DNA of 64,000 bases from Spisula solida (GCA_947247005.1 OX365962.1:1771201-1835200); one strand, 5' to 3'; positions 10,078-21,370 are shown, numbered from the stretch's first letter. Notes: generated from the letters alone by a model not told the origin. Made by a program: numbers and translations.

Positions 10078-10360
10078 AACATGTTCATAATGTTCTCAAT
10101 GTTTCGGTTGCGTAAATATAACAATATATGAATATTTTATCAAGGGTGACTACTGCAACATAACAACATAAATGTTTTAATGACGTATTTGATAAAGATA
10201 TACATGTAGACTTTTATTTCTACAGATCATACTATAGATCAACCACGAGTTTTGAGCCGTGACGGGAGATTACACTATTTAGTCATGGTGTGTGAATATA
10301 TTGGTTGGAATGCAGTTAAAATGCGTTGATATATATGTTTGTATGACATGACATTGTCAG

Positions 10361-10432
10361 TATCGCTGGCTCAATCGGTAGAGAGCTTGATTTTCAGTCT
10401 AAGACATGCGGGTTCAAGTCCTGATAACTGCA
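10361..10432 (+). other. tRNA-like module in T element (left)
   Basis: Box-A-like TGGCTCAATCGGTAGAG and a good box B (GGGTTCAAGTCC) are correctly spaced. An anticodon-like arm sits between them and seven Ts follow immediately, a Pol III-type terminator. The acceptor stem pairs poorly. It is either a decayed tRNA gene or the internal promoter of a small Pol III transcript. Confidence 0.55.
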
Positions 10433-12286
10433 CTTTTTTTCTCAACTACATTTTTTTGTTTCTTTTTTATCAAGAACATGAAGACATTGTTTAAAAGTCA
10501 TTTTATTATTATGACTTTCAATCTGCATGCAATGGGTTTTCATGTTTCACTGTTTTCATTAATTTTCTTTCCACGGACCCAGTATTAATTTACCTTTTAC
10601 TGCATCCAATACTTAAACTTTTGTCAAAGGTTTTCGACTTGGTGTTTGGTTGGCGACCCGTCAGTTGTGTCTGTCTCCGAGTCGGATAATGCATTTGAAT
10701 ATATAGTGGGTGCTTGAAGACAGTTTATTGCAATATCATGTGGAACTATTGAGCTAATTCTTAAGGAAAAGACAACTCTGTGAAAAGTGATTTTTGTACC
10801 TGTGTGTTTGTACGAGTTGTTTCCCTTTACACCACAAAAATCGATAAACATTCCCCATACACAACAATTTCGCTTATCTTAATCCAATCGATTCAGATCG
10901 ATGTCGGCTATTTCCGTTAGTGGTCGTAAATTTTCCGATAGTCACGAATGATAACGGTAAGCTACATAAATCGTAGCCTGAGGGGCTACTGATCAGATAA
11001 AAAGATAAGCAGTCGATTTTTCATATTTTCAGATTTATGATTGTAACTGTCTATTCGTCTCGTGATCATGTATACATTTCAATTTGAATTGCTGATGTTG
11101 ACTTCTGGTAAATTCTGGTATGCGTGTGGTAGTATCTTAGTAACAACAAGATGACTTCGCTTATTATCAAATATTTTCTTAATCCCGATATAAATTATGC
11201 TTGTTTTTTTGTAAATTATGTTATATTCGCACGTACAAAAAAAACAAGTACAGTCCAGATTGAGTGATTGTCATCATGAATCAAATAATTAATTTGAGGT
11301 GTGTGAGGCGTTTTTTAAAGTCCTCGTGTGTATATGCGTTCTTGTCTATTTAATTCAGTTTGATTACGTAACTTTTATCGTAAAGATTTTGCAATGTTTT
11401 ACACAGAATGTTGTGTTAATAAATAAATTCAAGTTCAATAAACTGCTGCAATCAATTATACAATTATTGCGATATAATGAAAATAGGCAAATCATAACAG
11501 AATATTTGTATTCATAATAAGTCAAACAAATATATAAAAAGTTAAACCGCCTTAGTACAATACTAATATACAACATTTTATACAATCTCCTATCTGCCTT
11601 CATGGAAGATATTTTTACAGGTTTTTACTAATTTTATCCAAATATCGATGGTGTTTTCACGCATGAGTGGATAATAGCCCATAATTATACATACATATAT
11701 AAAGCGATAGAATGTATGACCCTATTGTTTAACTAGATCGATAGACGGTGATCAGACAGGATTAGACTGATAAGGGGCAATAAAACAACTAAGGGATTAC
11801 ACTTCTGCGGCTTTTTATTTCCCGGTCACAAATATGAATACTGACTTAGCTTTATAAGTTTAAAAAGTAGAAACACATACAAACTTTCATTGAAATAGTA
11901 TAAATGTATTATTAATGTTTTTTTTAAACATTGTTTAAATAAAAAGTAAATACATAGGGAAAAGTTATATTTATGAAAAACTTAAGTCTCGCACATATGG
12001 GAACATATATGAATTTTGAAAACAGCCATGGTAACGTGATTCCTTTGAATAAAACCATTTTTTTAAACATAACAATGCATGAAGGCCATTTTAATAAAAG
12101 TTTGTATGTGTTTTTGTTTATTTTCAAACAGATATAATATACTCTTATTAATATACTTTTAATGTTAACAGTCTCTCATATTTCTATTATAGAAAAAAAT
12201 CCATTGTGATCATGTTGTTAGAATTGTTTATTGTTTATGCATCTTGGAAAGTGAGACTATCTTATCTGCAATAATTTATTCACCAG

Positions 12287-12340
12287 TTTCCGGGTTCATG
12301 AAGCTGACTGGCAAATAAAGGCTATGCTCGTCATTTTTTA
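12287..12340 (+). mobile_element. SINE1 3' fragment
   Basis: CCGGGTTCATGAAGCTGAC followed by AATAAAGGCTATGCTCG matches the B-box/tail portion of SINE1 at 3001-3400 and 45701-45835. Much of the body is missing. Confidence 0.6.
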
Positions 12341-12879
12341 AGAGAAACAAATATTTAGCGAGTTATTTGATCATATTGTATCAGGGACGTATAATATTCT
12401 TCCCAGATTGTATAGAACGTGATAATTACACAAGTGTCCCCCCTTTTTTTAAATAAAATTGTACAAATGTATATGTCAATAATTGCGTCTTATTGGTTTG
12501 ATTAAATTACTTCCCACCTTCATGATCAAAAGAATAATTAAAAACATATATATTAATGCACACAAAACGTGTTGAAAACATGCGTTTAAAAAGAAGAAAA
12601 TGTTCAAATAAACTTAATTAAGATTTGATTTGAAAATTGAACTCCTTACTTTGTTCTACGGGACTTTAAAATCTAAAAGGATTTATTTTCCTTTTTTTTT
12701 CAAAAATACTACACAATACGAAACCCCAAAACAACCCACGTATAATAAACGTCTTATTTGCTACACATAGTGATCTCCTCGGCCATTATAGATCGGAGAA
12801 AAACGGAAATAGCCGATGTTTCACGATATACATTATACTTGACGATATGAAACCGCGTACTAGAACGTGAATTTCTTCA

Positions 12880-13230
12880 TTTTCAAACTAAATTGGAAGC
12901 AATTTCTACATTTGCAAATTTCTTAAAAAATATATTGTAATAATGCTTAGACTTTAAAGAATACTTCACGAGGTTATAAAAAAATGTCATTTAAGTAAAA
13001 AGCAACTTTATAGCCTGTCAAAAACGCGGTTTTTAGTATTTTGACAATTTTCATATAGAGTTATATAGGAATGGTAGTCACAAACTTCAAACGAAAATGG
13101 AAGCAAAAAGTTGACGTACGACATTAATAAAAATTATATTGAAATAAAGTGCAAAGAATGAAGATTACTTCACGAGGTTATAAAATTTTGTCATCTAATG
13201 TTATAAACAAGTTATTAAAGTTAAACCATA
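12880..13230. repeat. Diverged tandem pair, about 180 bp
   Basis: Two successive segments share the order TTTCAAAC...AAATTGGAAGCAA, then TACTTCACGAGGTTATAAA, then TGTCATYTAA. They are diverged copies of one unit inside the T element. No coding sense was found. Confidence 0.6.
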
Positions 13231-13656
13231 CGGCTCCTATATAAATCTATAGTAAATCGGTGTATCGTTAAACGTTATCGATGTGATCGATTAGACGTTT
13301 TCAAGGGAGGCTACTTTGCCGATAACACCCGATAAGTTACAGCAATGTTCCGTATGCTAACGCCAGTGTTTGTGTCCTGCTTGCGATACAAGTTCAATAC
13401 ACATAGACTATTTTATATATAAACTCCTTGCAAAATTTCTGGAAATATAAACCATGTGAAATATTCTTTATCATTGGAGCATCTTCACCAGTAATTTTAC
13501 TAGTCGCAGCCAAAATTATATAATTACGCGCGGTTACTATGACTAAGGATAATTAATTTTGACTAATAAAGACTCACTATTACATAAATTCCAGGAAATG
13601 CATTACTTTCTAGTGTAATATTACTTGAAAAAGCGGTTTGAAACAAAATATAAAAA

Positions 13657-13731
13657 GCGACTCTACCAACGATCGAACCTAGAAAAGTAAGTCTTATAGA
13701 ACATCGCCTTATCCATTGGGCCACGTATTCA
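13657..13731 (-). other. tRNA-Arg-like module in T element (right)
   Basis: On the minus strand, TACGTGGCCCAATGGATAAG and GGCG closely resemble the D-arm of animal tRNA-Arg, and AGGTTCGATCG matches box B. CTTTTT follows. The anticodon arm is rearranged, so a functional tRNA is unlikely, but a tRNA origin is well supported. Confidence 0.55.
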
Positions 13732-14053
13732 GTTACTTAATGAAACAACTTATTTAACTTATGTTGGCATTGTTTATATAAACCTACCCTTTTAGGGTGA
13801 ATAAACGTTGCTGCATAAATTAGTCACGGCTCAAAAAACATGGTTTATCTATACGGACTCGTATTCACAAAGGCTCACATTAATAGAAGAGATCATGTTT
13901 GTATACAAAGGGATTAGTACCACCAGCTAGCTATTGGTGAATGGCAGGTTTTTATGGTTCATTTATTCAATAGATTGCTGGTAGGCATTTTGCATATGAA
14001 TACTGTGATCTGTTCTATTCTATATCAAATGAAATCGGCATCTTCAGACTTAC

Positions 14054-14228
14054 TTAGATCTAGCAGCAGCGTAACCATGACATGTATCACGTATATTGTT
14101 GTAGGCGTACGCGTTGTCATGGTTACCAGATGGGTGTGTCTTCCATAAAACAATACTTCCATCGTCTGCTAGGGCGAGTAACTTACAAGCATAGTATACT
14201 GCATCAGGGTCACTACATTTTGGGTTGT
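14054..14228 (-). CDS. Hedgehog/M15-like gene, second coding exon
   Basis: The acceptor is ATATTTTTTCTAG and the donor AA|GTAAGT. The exon begins with two bases finishing the split Asp codon from 14643, runs 57 codons and leaves two bases (AA) completed by T at 9121. It encodes the N-terminal part of the mature protein, with PKCSDPDAVYYACK, DDGSIVLWKTHPSG and RDTCHGYAAA. Its cysteines probably form disulfides with the next exon. There is no separate family match; it reads as the lead-in to the Hedgehog/M15-like core. Confidence 0.75.
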
Positions 14229-14642
14229 CTAGAAAAAATATAATAAATAATCAGCAATCACTTACAGCCATCTCACTGGAGTAACCGTTTCGTAAACAAA
14301 ATCCTCTCAAGTGTGCGGCCCTCAATTGTGCAAAACCTTCATTTATACGAATATACATGTTTCTCAATTGAGAAACAATCACTAGTAATGTGTGTCCCTT
14401 AATTGAACAATATTTCTGAATCTACCGTCTTCTGTACAACAACCTCTGCACAACCTTTTTAGTGACAGACTCTCTGACAGTCTCTTAAGCAACAACTTTT
14501 CCGGAGCAGCCCTCTTTTAAGGCATTATCATTGTCGATTAAACCAATAAAACAGTAAACTAACCGAGCGGTCGTCAATGATAGAAAAACCTGCTAAAACC
14601 CCTCGTAATTACTCGTGTACTAATAATGTTAATGCTACTCAC

Positions 14643-14739
14643 CAATATATTTGTATTGCCTCACTTTTGTAAATCCTGTAACCCCAGCCAGGATACCAAT
14701 CAGTCCCCATATCACAAACATTGTCTGACAACGTAACAT
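14643..14739 (-). CDS. Hedgehog/M15-like gene, first coding exon (signal peptide)
   Basis: The exon starts ATG and runs 32 codons plus one base to a GTGAGT donor. It encodes a typical signal sequence: MLRCQTM, a hydrophobic core (FVIWGLIGILAGVTG) and a short polar stretch. The exon probably extends upstream to an acceptor (ATCTGATTTATAG) at 14783, giving about 43 bases of 5' UTR. That UTR would be spliced to the candidate leader exon near 17121. The intron to that leader would hold the large 52-bp minisatellite. Confidence 0.75.
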
Positions 14740-15017
14740 CTTCAGATTTATACTTTGTTTGATTTGTACTTTATTGCCGAGTCTATAAATCAGATTGATA
14801 ACTACATTTAAACAATCTCATACGAACATTCAGTGCTCCCAATGACAAATTCAATGGGACTCGGTCCGGGTTACAGACACGAACCCCGCCCCAAAAACAT
14901 GTAGAAAAGTCTTGTATATACATATCAGGTATTTTAATAAAGGAGACAACTCACCAATCTACTGTTTTCTCAAGCCCAAAATAAAATCTACCTAAAATGG
15001 AAAATAAAGGTTATGAT

Positions 15018-16912
15018 AATCAGAACCCCGTCCCCACAGGGTGTAGAACATCATCGGACCCTGACTACAGACAAGAACATCGTCCCCACAGGAGGTAGAA
15101 CATAATTGGATCCTGACTTCAGACACGAACACCGTCCCCACAGGGTGTAGATCATCATCTGACCCTGACTACTGACACGAACACCGTCCCCACAGAGTGT
15201 ATAACATCATCGGACCCTGACTACAGGCACGAACACCGTCCCCACAGGGGGTAGATCATCATCTGACCCTGTCTACAGACACGAATACCGTCCCCACAGG
15301 GTGTAGATCATCATCGGACCCTGTCTACAGACACAAACCCCGTCCCCACAGGAGGTAGAACATAATTGGATCCTGACTTCAGACACGAACACCGTCCCCA
15401 CAGGGTGTAGATCATCATCTGACCCTGACTACTGACACGAACACCGTCCCAACAGGGGGTAGATCATCATCTGACCTTGACTACTGACACGAACCCCGTC
15501 CCCACAGGGGGTAGATCATCATCTGACCCTGACTACAGACACGAATACCGTCCCCACAGGGTGTAGATCATCATCTGACCCTGACTACCGACACGAATAC
15601 CGTCCCCACAGGGTGTTGAACAATCATCGGACCCTGACTACAGACACAAACCCCGTCCCCACAGGGTGTATAACATCATCTGACCTTGACTACTGACACG
15701 AACACCGTCCCCACAGGGTGTTGATCATCATCTGACCTTGACTACTGACACGAACACCGTCCCCACAGGGGGTAGATCATCATCTGACCTTGACTACTGA
15801 CACGAACACCGTCCCCACAGGGGGTAGATCATCATCTGACCTTGACTACTGACACGAACCCCGTCCCCACAGGGGGTAGATCATCATCTGACCCTGACTA
15901 CTGACACGAACCCCGTCCCCACAGGGGGTAGATCATCATCTGACCCTGACTACTGACACGAACACCGTCCCCACAGGGGGTAGATCATCATCTGACCTTG
16001 ACTACTGACACGAACACCGTCCCCACAGGGGGTAGATCATCATCTGACCCTGACTACTGACACGAACACCGTCCCCACAGGGTGTAGATCATCATCTGAC
16101 CCTGACTACTGACACGAACACCGTCCCCACAGGGGGTAGATCATCATCTGACCTTGACTACTGACACGAACACCGTCCCCACAGGGGGTAGATCATCATC
16201 TGACCCTGACTACAGACACGAACACCGTCCCCACAGGGGGTAGATCATCATCTGACCCTGACTACAGACACAAACCCCGTCCCCACAGGAGGTAGAACAT
16301 AATTGGATCCTGACTACAGACACGAACACCGTCCCCACAGGGGGTAGATCATCATCTGACCCTGACTACAGACACGAATACCGTCCCCACAGGGGGTAGA
16401 TCATCATCTGACCCTGACTACAGACACGAATACCGTCCCCACAGGGTGTAGATCATCATCTGACACTGACTACAGACACGAATACCGTCCCCACAGGGTG
16501 TAGAACATCATCGGACCCTGACTACAGGCACGAATACCGTCCCCACAGGGTGTATAACATCATCAGACCCTGACTACAGACACAAACCCCGTCCCCACAG
16601 GGTGTAGAACATCATCGGACCCAGACTACAGACACGAACCCCGTCCCCACAGGGTGTAGGACATCATCGGACCCAGACTACAGACACAAACCCCGTCCCC
16701 ACAGGGGGTAGATCAATCATCGGGACCTGGCTTCAGACTGGAACACCGTCCCCACAGGGTGTAGAGCATCATCAGACCCTGACTACAAACCCCCTCCCCA
16801 CAGGGTGTTGAACAATCATCGGACCCTGACTACAGACACGAACCCCGTCCCCACAGGGTGTTGACCAATTATCAGACCCTGTCTACTGACACAAACCCCG
16901 TCCCCACAGGAG
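15018..16912. repeat. 52-bp minisatellite, about 36 copies
   Basis: The unit reads CCGTCCCCACAGGG, then GTAGATCATCATCTGACC, then CTGACTACAGACACGAA. It is a clean 52-bp period. Blocks of near-identical units in the middle, for example 15680-16260, show recent homogenisation, while both edges are more variable. It lies between the candidate leader exon and the signal-peptide exon of the Hedgehog/M15-like gene. Confidence 0.97.
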
Positions 16913-17120
16913 TGTGAAATATCTACGCTTCAGCCTCACCTCGGAATTATTCACTGAGACTTTTTCTTAACATCACAATAACTTAAGGAGTGTTGGTACA
17001 ATAATGACTGCACCAGATATATCTTTAAGAATAATTCTTTTAAATTACATATATTTATATATTTAGTGTTTGAAAGTTTATCTGTGTTTATAAATATGAT
17101 ATAAATTAATAATGTCTTAC

Positions 17121-17150
17121 CTGCTGTTCGTTTACCTCCGGGTAGATCTG
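17121..17150 (-). other. Candidate non-coding leader exon of Hedgehog/M15-like gene
   Basis: A good minus-strand donor (CAGCAG|GTAAGA) ends a short GC-richer segment. About 30-50 bases upstream on the minus strand is an AT-rich TATTTTATATA box. It is the only strong minus donor upstream of the signal-peptide exon that I noticed. Assigning it is an inference; the transcript start could equally lie next to 14783. Confidence 0.3.
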
Positions 17151-17427
17151 TCTGAATGGTAGGTATGAATGTATATAAAATAGTTCCGCTTGATTTCCTG
17201 ACAGGAAGTATTAAACAAAAACTTCCTTATTCGTGTTTGTAAATGTCAATAAATTTAAATGATAAAGCGGATGTTCAAAGCAGTTATACATGTAATTTGA
17301 AAGAGACACATTTAAAACCAGATCTGAATTACATGTAATAGTAATTATCTTCCGGGTCTTAAAGCGTTAATTTAAGAAATGAGCTGTTAAACGTTTAGTT
17401 ATATCACAGGAACTTGCATAATTTAAA

Positions 17428-17577
17428 AAAAGAAGAAAAAAAATGAAAAAAAAAAGTGAAAAAAAAAAACAATTGAAAAAAATTCAGTAGTCTATCAATA
17501 AAATATATTTGAATACAGGCTCTCAGTATTGATTTTTTTTCTTTTTTTTATCAATTTTTTTTCTTTTTTTTCAATTA
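17428..17577. repeat. Poly-purine / poly-pyrimidine inverted repeat
   Basis: An A-rich arm (runs of A broken by G, TG and CAATTG) is followed, after a spacer of about 60 bp, by a T-rich arm. The complement of the T-rich arm (AATTGAAAAAAAAG...) pairs with the first arm. The DNA could fold into a hairpin of about 50 bp. Confidence 0.7.
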
Positions 17578-18175
17578 TGCATTTACCTGTGGTTATATAT
17601 ATAATTGATTCATGTTAAGAGCGTCTAAGTTCCATTGTGCTCAACTGTACCATTCAGTGCTTGTTTGTGTACGTTTAATATACTTGTATGCTAGGGGAAC
17701 CCAACAGCGTAATACCTGATACAAGACCGTGACAACCCGGGCCGTATCTAGGGACAAAATATGATCAAATATCTTCTTAGGTATATTTGAGGCGCCTTTT
17801 TCTTCAAAAGTCATGCATTTTTATATTTGCTCAATTTTTCACAGAGGGTTTCACCGAGGCGGTTTGCCTCAGCGTGGAGACGGGCCTGACAACTCAGCAT
17901 AGCTACGCACCTCACAGAGTAGCAGTAATGCGACTTATTTATTTCACCTCGTTATGATTCAAGCTTGACTAAACAACATGAATTGTTCAATCAACATTAA
18001 ATACTTCCGCTTTACTTTGTAAAATACAATACAATGGTGGAATAACTCGTGTATGTGATGAAGGAATGTTGGTATACATGGGTGCATTATATAACACGTG
18101 ACGTGAGTGTTCAGACTACAGTACATGTAATTGGTTGGGGAATAGCTTCCGAGTTCGTGACCCTGGTTGAGACAG
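17578..18175. other. No gene seen
   Basis: AT-rich sequence with a few in-frame ATGs. I saw no splice-supported exon and no clear repeat. Confidence 0.4.
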
Positions 18176-18181
18176 ACTTGT

Positions 18182-19232
18182 GTGATATGACAATGAAAAC
18201 ATGCCGTCTATATTGGGAGATTGCGGCCTGGTAGAGACAGACTTGTGTGATATGACAATGAAAACATGCCCTCCATGTCGGAAGATTGCGGTCTGGTTGA
18301 GACAGACGTGTGATATGACAATGAAAACATGCCCTCAATGTCGGGAGATTGTGGCCTGGTTGAGACAGACTTGTGTGATATGACAGTGAAAACATGCCCT
18401 CAATGTCGAGAGATTGTGGCCTGGTTGAGACAGACGTGTGTGATATGACAATGAAAACATGCCCTCAATGTCGGGAGATTGTGGCCCGGTTGAGACAGAC
18501 TGGGGTGATATGACAATTTAAACATGCCCTCAATGTCGGGAGATTTGTGGCCCGGTTGAGACAGACTGGGGTGATATGACAGTGAAAACATGTCCTCAAT
18601 GTCGGGAGATTGTGGCCTGGTTGAGACAGACGTGTGTGATATGACAATGAAAACATGCCCTCAATGTCGGGAGATTTGTGGCCCGGTTGAGACAGACTGG
18701 GGTGATATGACAATGAAAACATGCCCTCAATGTCGGGAGATTTGTGGCCCGGTTGAGACAGACTGGGGTGATATGACAATGAAAACATGCCCTCAATGTC
18801 GGGAGATTTGTGGCCCGGTTGAGACAGACTGGGGTGATATGACAATGAAAACATGCCCTCAATGTCGGGAGATTTGTGGCCCGGTTGAGACAGACTGGGG
18901 TGATATGACAATGAAAACATGCCCTCAATGTCGGGAGATTTGTGGCCCGGTTGAGACAGACTGGGGTGATATGACAATGAAAACATGCCCTCAATGTTGG
19001 GAGATTGTGGTCTGGTTGAGACAGACTTGTGTGATATGACAATGAAAACATGCCCTCAATGTCGGGAGATTGTGGCCTGGTTGAGACAGACTTGTGTGAT
19101 ATGACAATGAAAACATGCCGTCTATGTCGGGAGATTGTGGCCTGGTTGAGACAGACTTGTGTGGTATGACAATGAAAACATGCCCTCAATGTCGGGAGAT
19201 TGCGGTCTGGTTGAGACAGACTTGTGTGATAG
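18182..19232. repeat. 65/66-bp minisatellite, about 16 copies
   Basis: The unit runs ATGACAATGAAAACATGCCC, TCAATGTCGGGAGATT and GTGGCCTGGTTGAGACAGAC. Edge units are 65 bp. A central block (about 18656-18985) of near-identical units is 66 bp because of one extra T (GATTTGTGGCCCGG). Being 22 codons long, that block stays open on both strands, which creates spurious frames of 149-197 codons. Confidence 0.97.
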
Positions 19233-19257
19233 ATTGTTTCTCGTCAAGTTGTTAATG

Positions 19258-19335
19258 GTTGTCTCCGTGACCGAGTTATTCATTTATTCGCCGGTGGAAC
19301 TGGAGGTCGAATGTTCGAATCCAGACAGGTTCTAT
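19258..19335 (+). other. tRNA-Ser-like sequence (probably pseudo)
   Basis: GTGACCGAGTTATTC resembles the tRNA-Ser D-arm, CCGGTGGAACTGGAGGTC a long variable region, and TGTTCGAATCCAGAC is a good B box. Acceptor stem ends do not pair convincingly. Likely a tRNA pseudogene or SINE head. Confidence 0.4.
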
Positions 19336-19679
19336 TTTCAGTAATGACTGGTTAGCGAGTTATTGAGCTGCCACTTTGTAAAATAATGATGACCGAATAC
19401 CTATATCTGTATGGTATGGGAAGAGAGGAATCGGACGGTCATCTGGTCAAACAAACAAACTTAATACAACAACACGTACACATATTTATATGATTTTAAA
19501 TATTTTATTTCCATATTTGATCGATACATTTTATAAACATAATTGAACGATTTTTTTGAAAGTACAAACCTGTATATTACGAATTTCGAAAGTATATCAA
19601 TACTAGTTACTTATGAATTGTACCACGAATTTATCACGAATTTAGAAAGTATGTCACGAATGTTGTGATTCATTTCAGA

Positions 19680-20660
19680 GTTCGCGTCACCGGTTCCCGG
19701 ATGTTTGGAGTTGCGGTTCCCGGATGTTAGGAGTTACGGTGCCCGGATGTTTGGAGTTGCTGTTCCCTGATTTTTGGAGTTGTGGTGTCTGGATGTTTGG
19801 AGTTGCAGTGTCCGGATGTTTGGAGTTACGGTGTCCGGATGTTTGGAGTTACGGTGTCCGGATGTTAGGATTTGCGGTTCCTGGATGTTTGGAGATACGG
19901 TGCCCAGATGTTAGGAGTTGCGGTTCCTGGATATTTGGAGATACGGTTCCCGGATGTTAGGAGTTACGGTGCCCGGATGTTTGGAGTTGCAGTGCCCGGC
20001 TGTTTGGAGTTGATGTGTTCGAATGTTTGGGGTTATGGTTCCCGGATGTCTGGAGTTACGGTTCCCGGATGTTAGGAGTTACGATGCCCGGATGTATGGA
20101 GTTGCGGTGCCCGGATGTTTGGAGTTGATGTGTCCGGATGTTTGGGGTAATGGTTCCCGGATGTTTGGGGTTATGGTGCCCGGATGTTTGGAGTTACGGT
20201 GCCCGGATGTTTGGAGTTACGGTGCCCGGATGTTTGGAGTTACGGTGTCCGGATGTTTGGAGTTACGGTGCCCGGATGTTTGGAGTTGCGGTGCCCGGAT
20301 GTTTGGAGTTACGGTGTCCGGATGTTTGGAGTTACGGTGCCCGGATGTTGGGAGTTACGGTGTCCGGATGTTTAGAGTTACGGTGCCCGGATGTTTGTAG
20401 TTACGGTGTCCGGATGTTTGGAGTTACGGTGCCCGGATGTTTGGAGTTGCGGTGCCCGGATGTTTGGAGTTACGATGCCCGGATGTTTGGAGTTGCGGTG
20501 CCCGGATGTTTGGAGTTACGGTTCCCGGATGTTTGGAGTTACGGTGCCCGGATGTTTGGAGTTACGGTGACCGTATGTTTGGAGTTACGGTGTCCGGATG
20601 TTTGGGGTTACGGTGTCCGGATGTTTGGAGTTGAGGTTCCCGGATGTTGGAATTGTGGTG
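19680..20660. repeat. 23-bp minisatellite, about 42 copies
   Basis: The unit GGATGTTTGGAGTTACGGTG plus CCC repeats with variants (GTTAGG, TTGCGG, GTGTCC). It ends about 90 bp past the stop codon of the minus-strand cysteine-rich precursor gene, just beyond its poly(A) signal. Three units equal 69 bp, so all plus frames stay open for long stretches without meaning. Confidence 0.97.
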
Positions 20661-20684
20661 CCCAGTTGTTAACAGTTGCGATGT

Positions 20685-20690
20685 TTTATT
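20685..20690 (-). terminator. Poly(A) signal of the cysteine-rich precursor gene
   Basis: AATAAA on the minus strand lies 62 bp after the TAA at 20752, between the stop codon and the 23-bp array. Confidence 0.6.
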
Positions 20691-20751
20691 TAAGTCTATC
20701 AGGTGAATCAGGAAAGTATGTATACTGTTTCGTTTTTCAGCAATGTTGTTT

Positions 20752-21053
20752 TTATCGATGGCACATTGATTTACACTGAATAAAGTTCATTCGACCTTGT
20801 CCTTTCAAACATTTATGAATACATCGACCCAGTCCACGTTTTATAACTATTTCACCATCGTTATTATCTTCCGCATCCTCTTGCGCATGCGCAAAGTATT
20901 CATCCGGGCCATCTGATAGACACACGAGTGCATGGGAGAATAAAGTGTCACAATTTTGAACTGCCGGTATTTTATGGTTGGTTGCTAGGCACAGGATTAG
21001 ATCGTAGAGTGAAGAGGAACAACGCGCCAGGGCGTCTTGTACAATATCATCAT
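20752..21053 (-). CDS. Secreted cysteine-rich precursor, exon 2 (main entry)
   Basis: Exons 23018-22943 and 21053-20752 join in phase to give a 125-residue protein. This exon starts after GTTTTATTGCAG, completes an Asp codon and runs 99 codons to TAA. Residues 26-96 hold cysteines spaced C-x9-C-x12-C-x9-C (37, 47, 60, 70), then a strongly acidic stretch (QEDAEDNNDGE). A Lys-Arg pair at 97-98, a typical prohormone-convertase site, precedes a 27-residue basic tail. The tail has Cys103, 107, 119 and 123 spaced C-x3-C-x11-C-x3-C, which is the spacing of disulfide-linked helical hairpins. An acidic pro-region before a basic, cysteine-linked peptide fits a secreted peptide hormone, antimicrobial or similar effector. 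I do not recognise the family. If the KR site is not used, it would be a two-module cysteine-rich protein. Confidence 0.78.
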
Positions 21054-21134
21054 CTGCAATAAAACAAGACTCAATAAAGAGTGAGTAGGACTAGGTCTAA
21101 TTTTGATCCTGAACTCTCAAGTACAACTCTCTTC

Positions 21135-21370
21135 TCAATAGCCTAGTAGAAAAGCGTCCGCTTCAAGTGCGGGAGGTCCCGGGTTCGATCCAAGGCCGCG
21201 TCATACCAAAGACGAAATAAAAATAATACCGAAAATTCCCTTGCTAGCATGAAAGCGAAACTAGCTTCTCATCTCTCATACCCTCGTGGCGTTTGGTATC
21301 AACGTGAATGAGGTGTCGAGTGTGATTAATATAAGTTGGAAAAAACTTGCTTCACAATCGACCTTAAACA
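21135..21370 (+). mobile_element. SINE2 (tRNA-headed), copy 1
   Basis: A tRNA-like head (TAGCCTAGTAGAAAAGCG; B box GGGTTCGATCC) is followed by a body with ATACCAAAGACGAAATAAAA, CTCTCATACCCTCGTGG and AATGAGGTGTCGAG, ending TTCACAATCGACCTTAAA. The same 230-240 bp unit lies at 29158-29400 and 53401-53628. It sits in the intron of the cysteine-rich precursor gene. Confidence 0.88.

Larger units (their letters stand above)
10233..13853. mobile_element. T-family TIR element, 3.6-kb copy
   Basis: The 31-bp termini are TATAGATC...TTTTGAGCCGTGAC at 10233-10263 and the inverted copy at 13823-13853. TA lies at both outer ends. tRNA-like modules about 100 bp inside each end point inward, exactly as in the short copy at 6875-7615. 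The interior is very AT-rich with only short unrelated frames. No transposase or other protein was recognised. It lies within an intron of the Hedgehog/M15-like gene. Confidence 0.7.

Noticed and set aside
10895..12830. Inverted CGGCTATTTCCGTT / AACGGAAATAGCCG pair as ends of a 1.9-kb element
   Set aside because: Only about 15 bp are shared, and both lie inside the better supported T element.
18465..19189. Open frames of 149-197 codons on both strands
   Set aside because: They coincide exactly with the 66-bp (22-codon) tandem repeat and have no start context, splice sites or domain.
19724..20779. Open frames up to 213 codons on the plus strand
   Set aside because: Product of the 23-bp array; all three frames are equally open, which coding sequence would not show.
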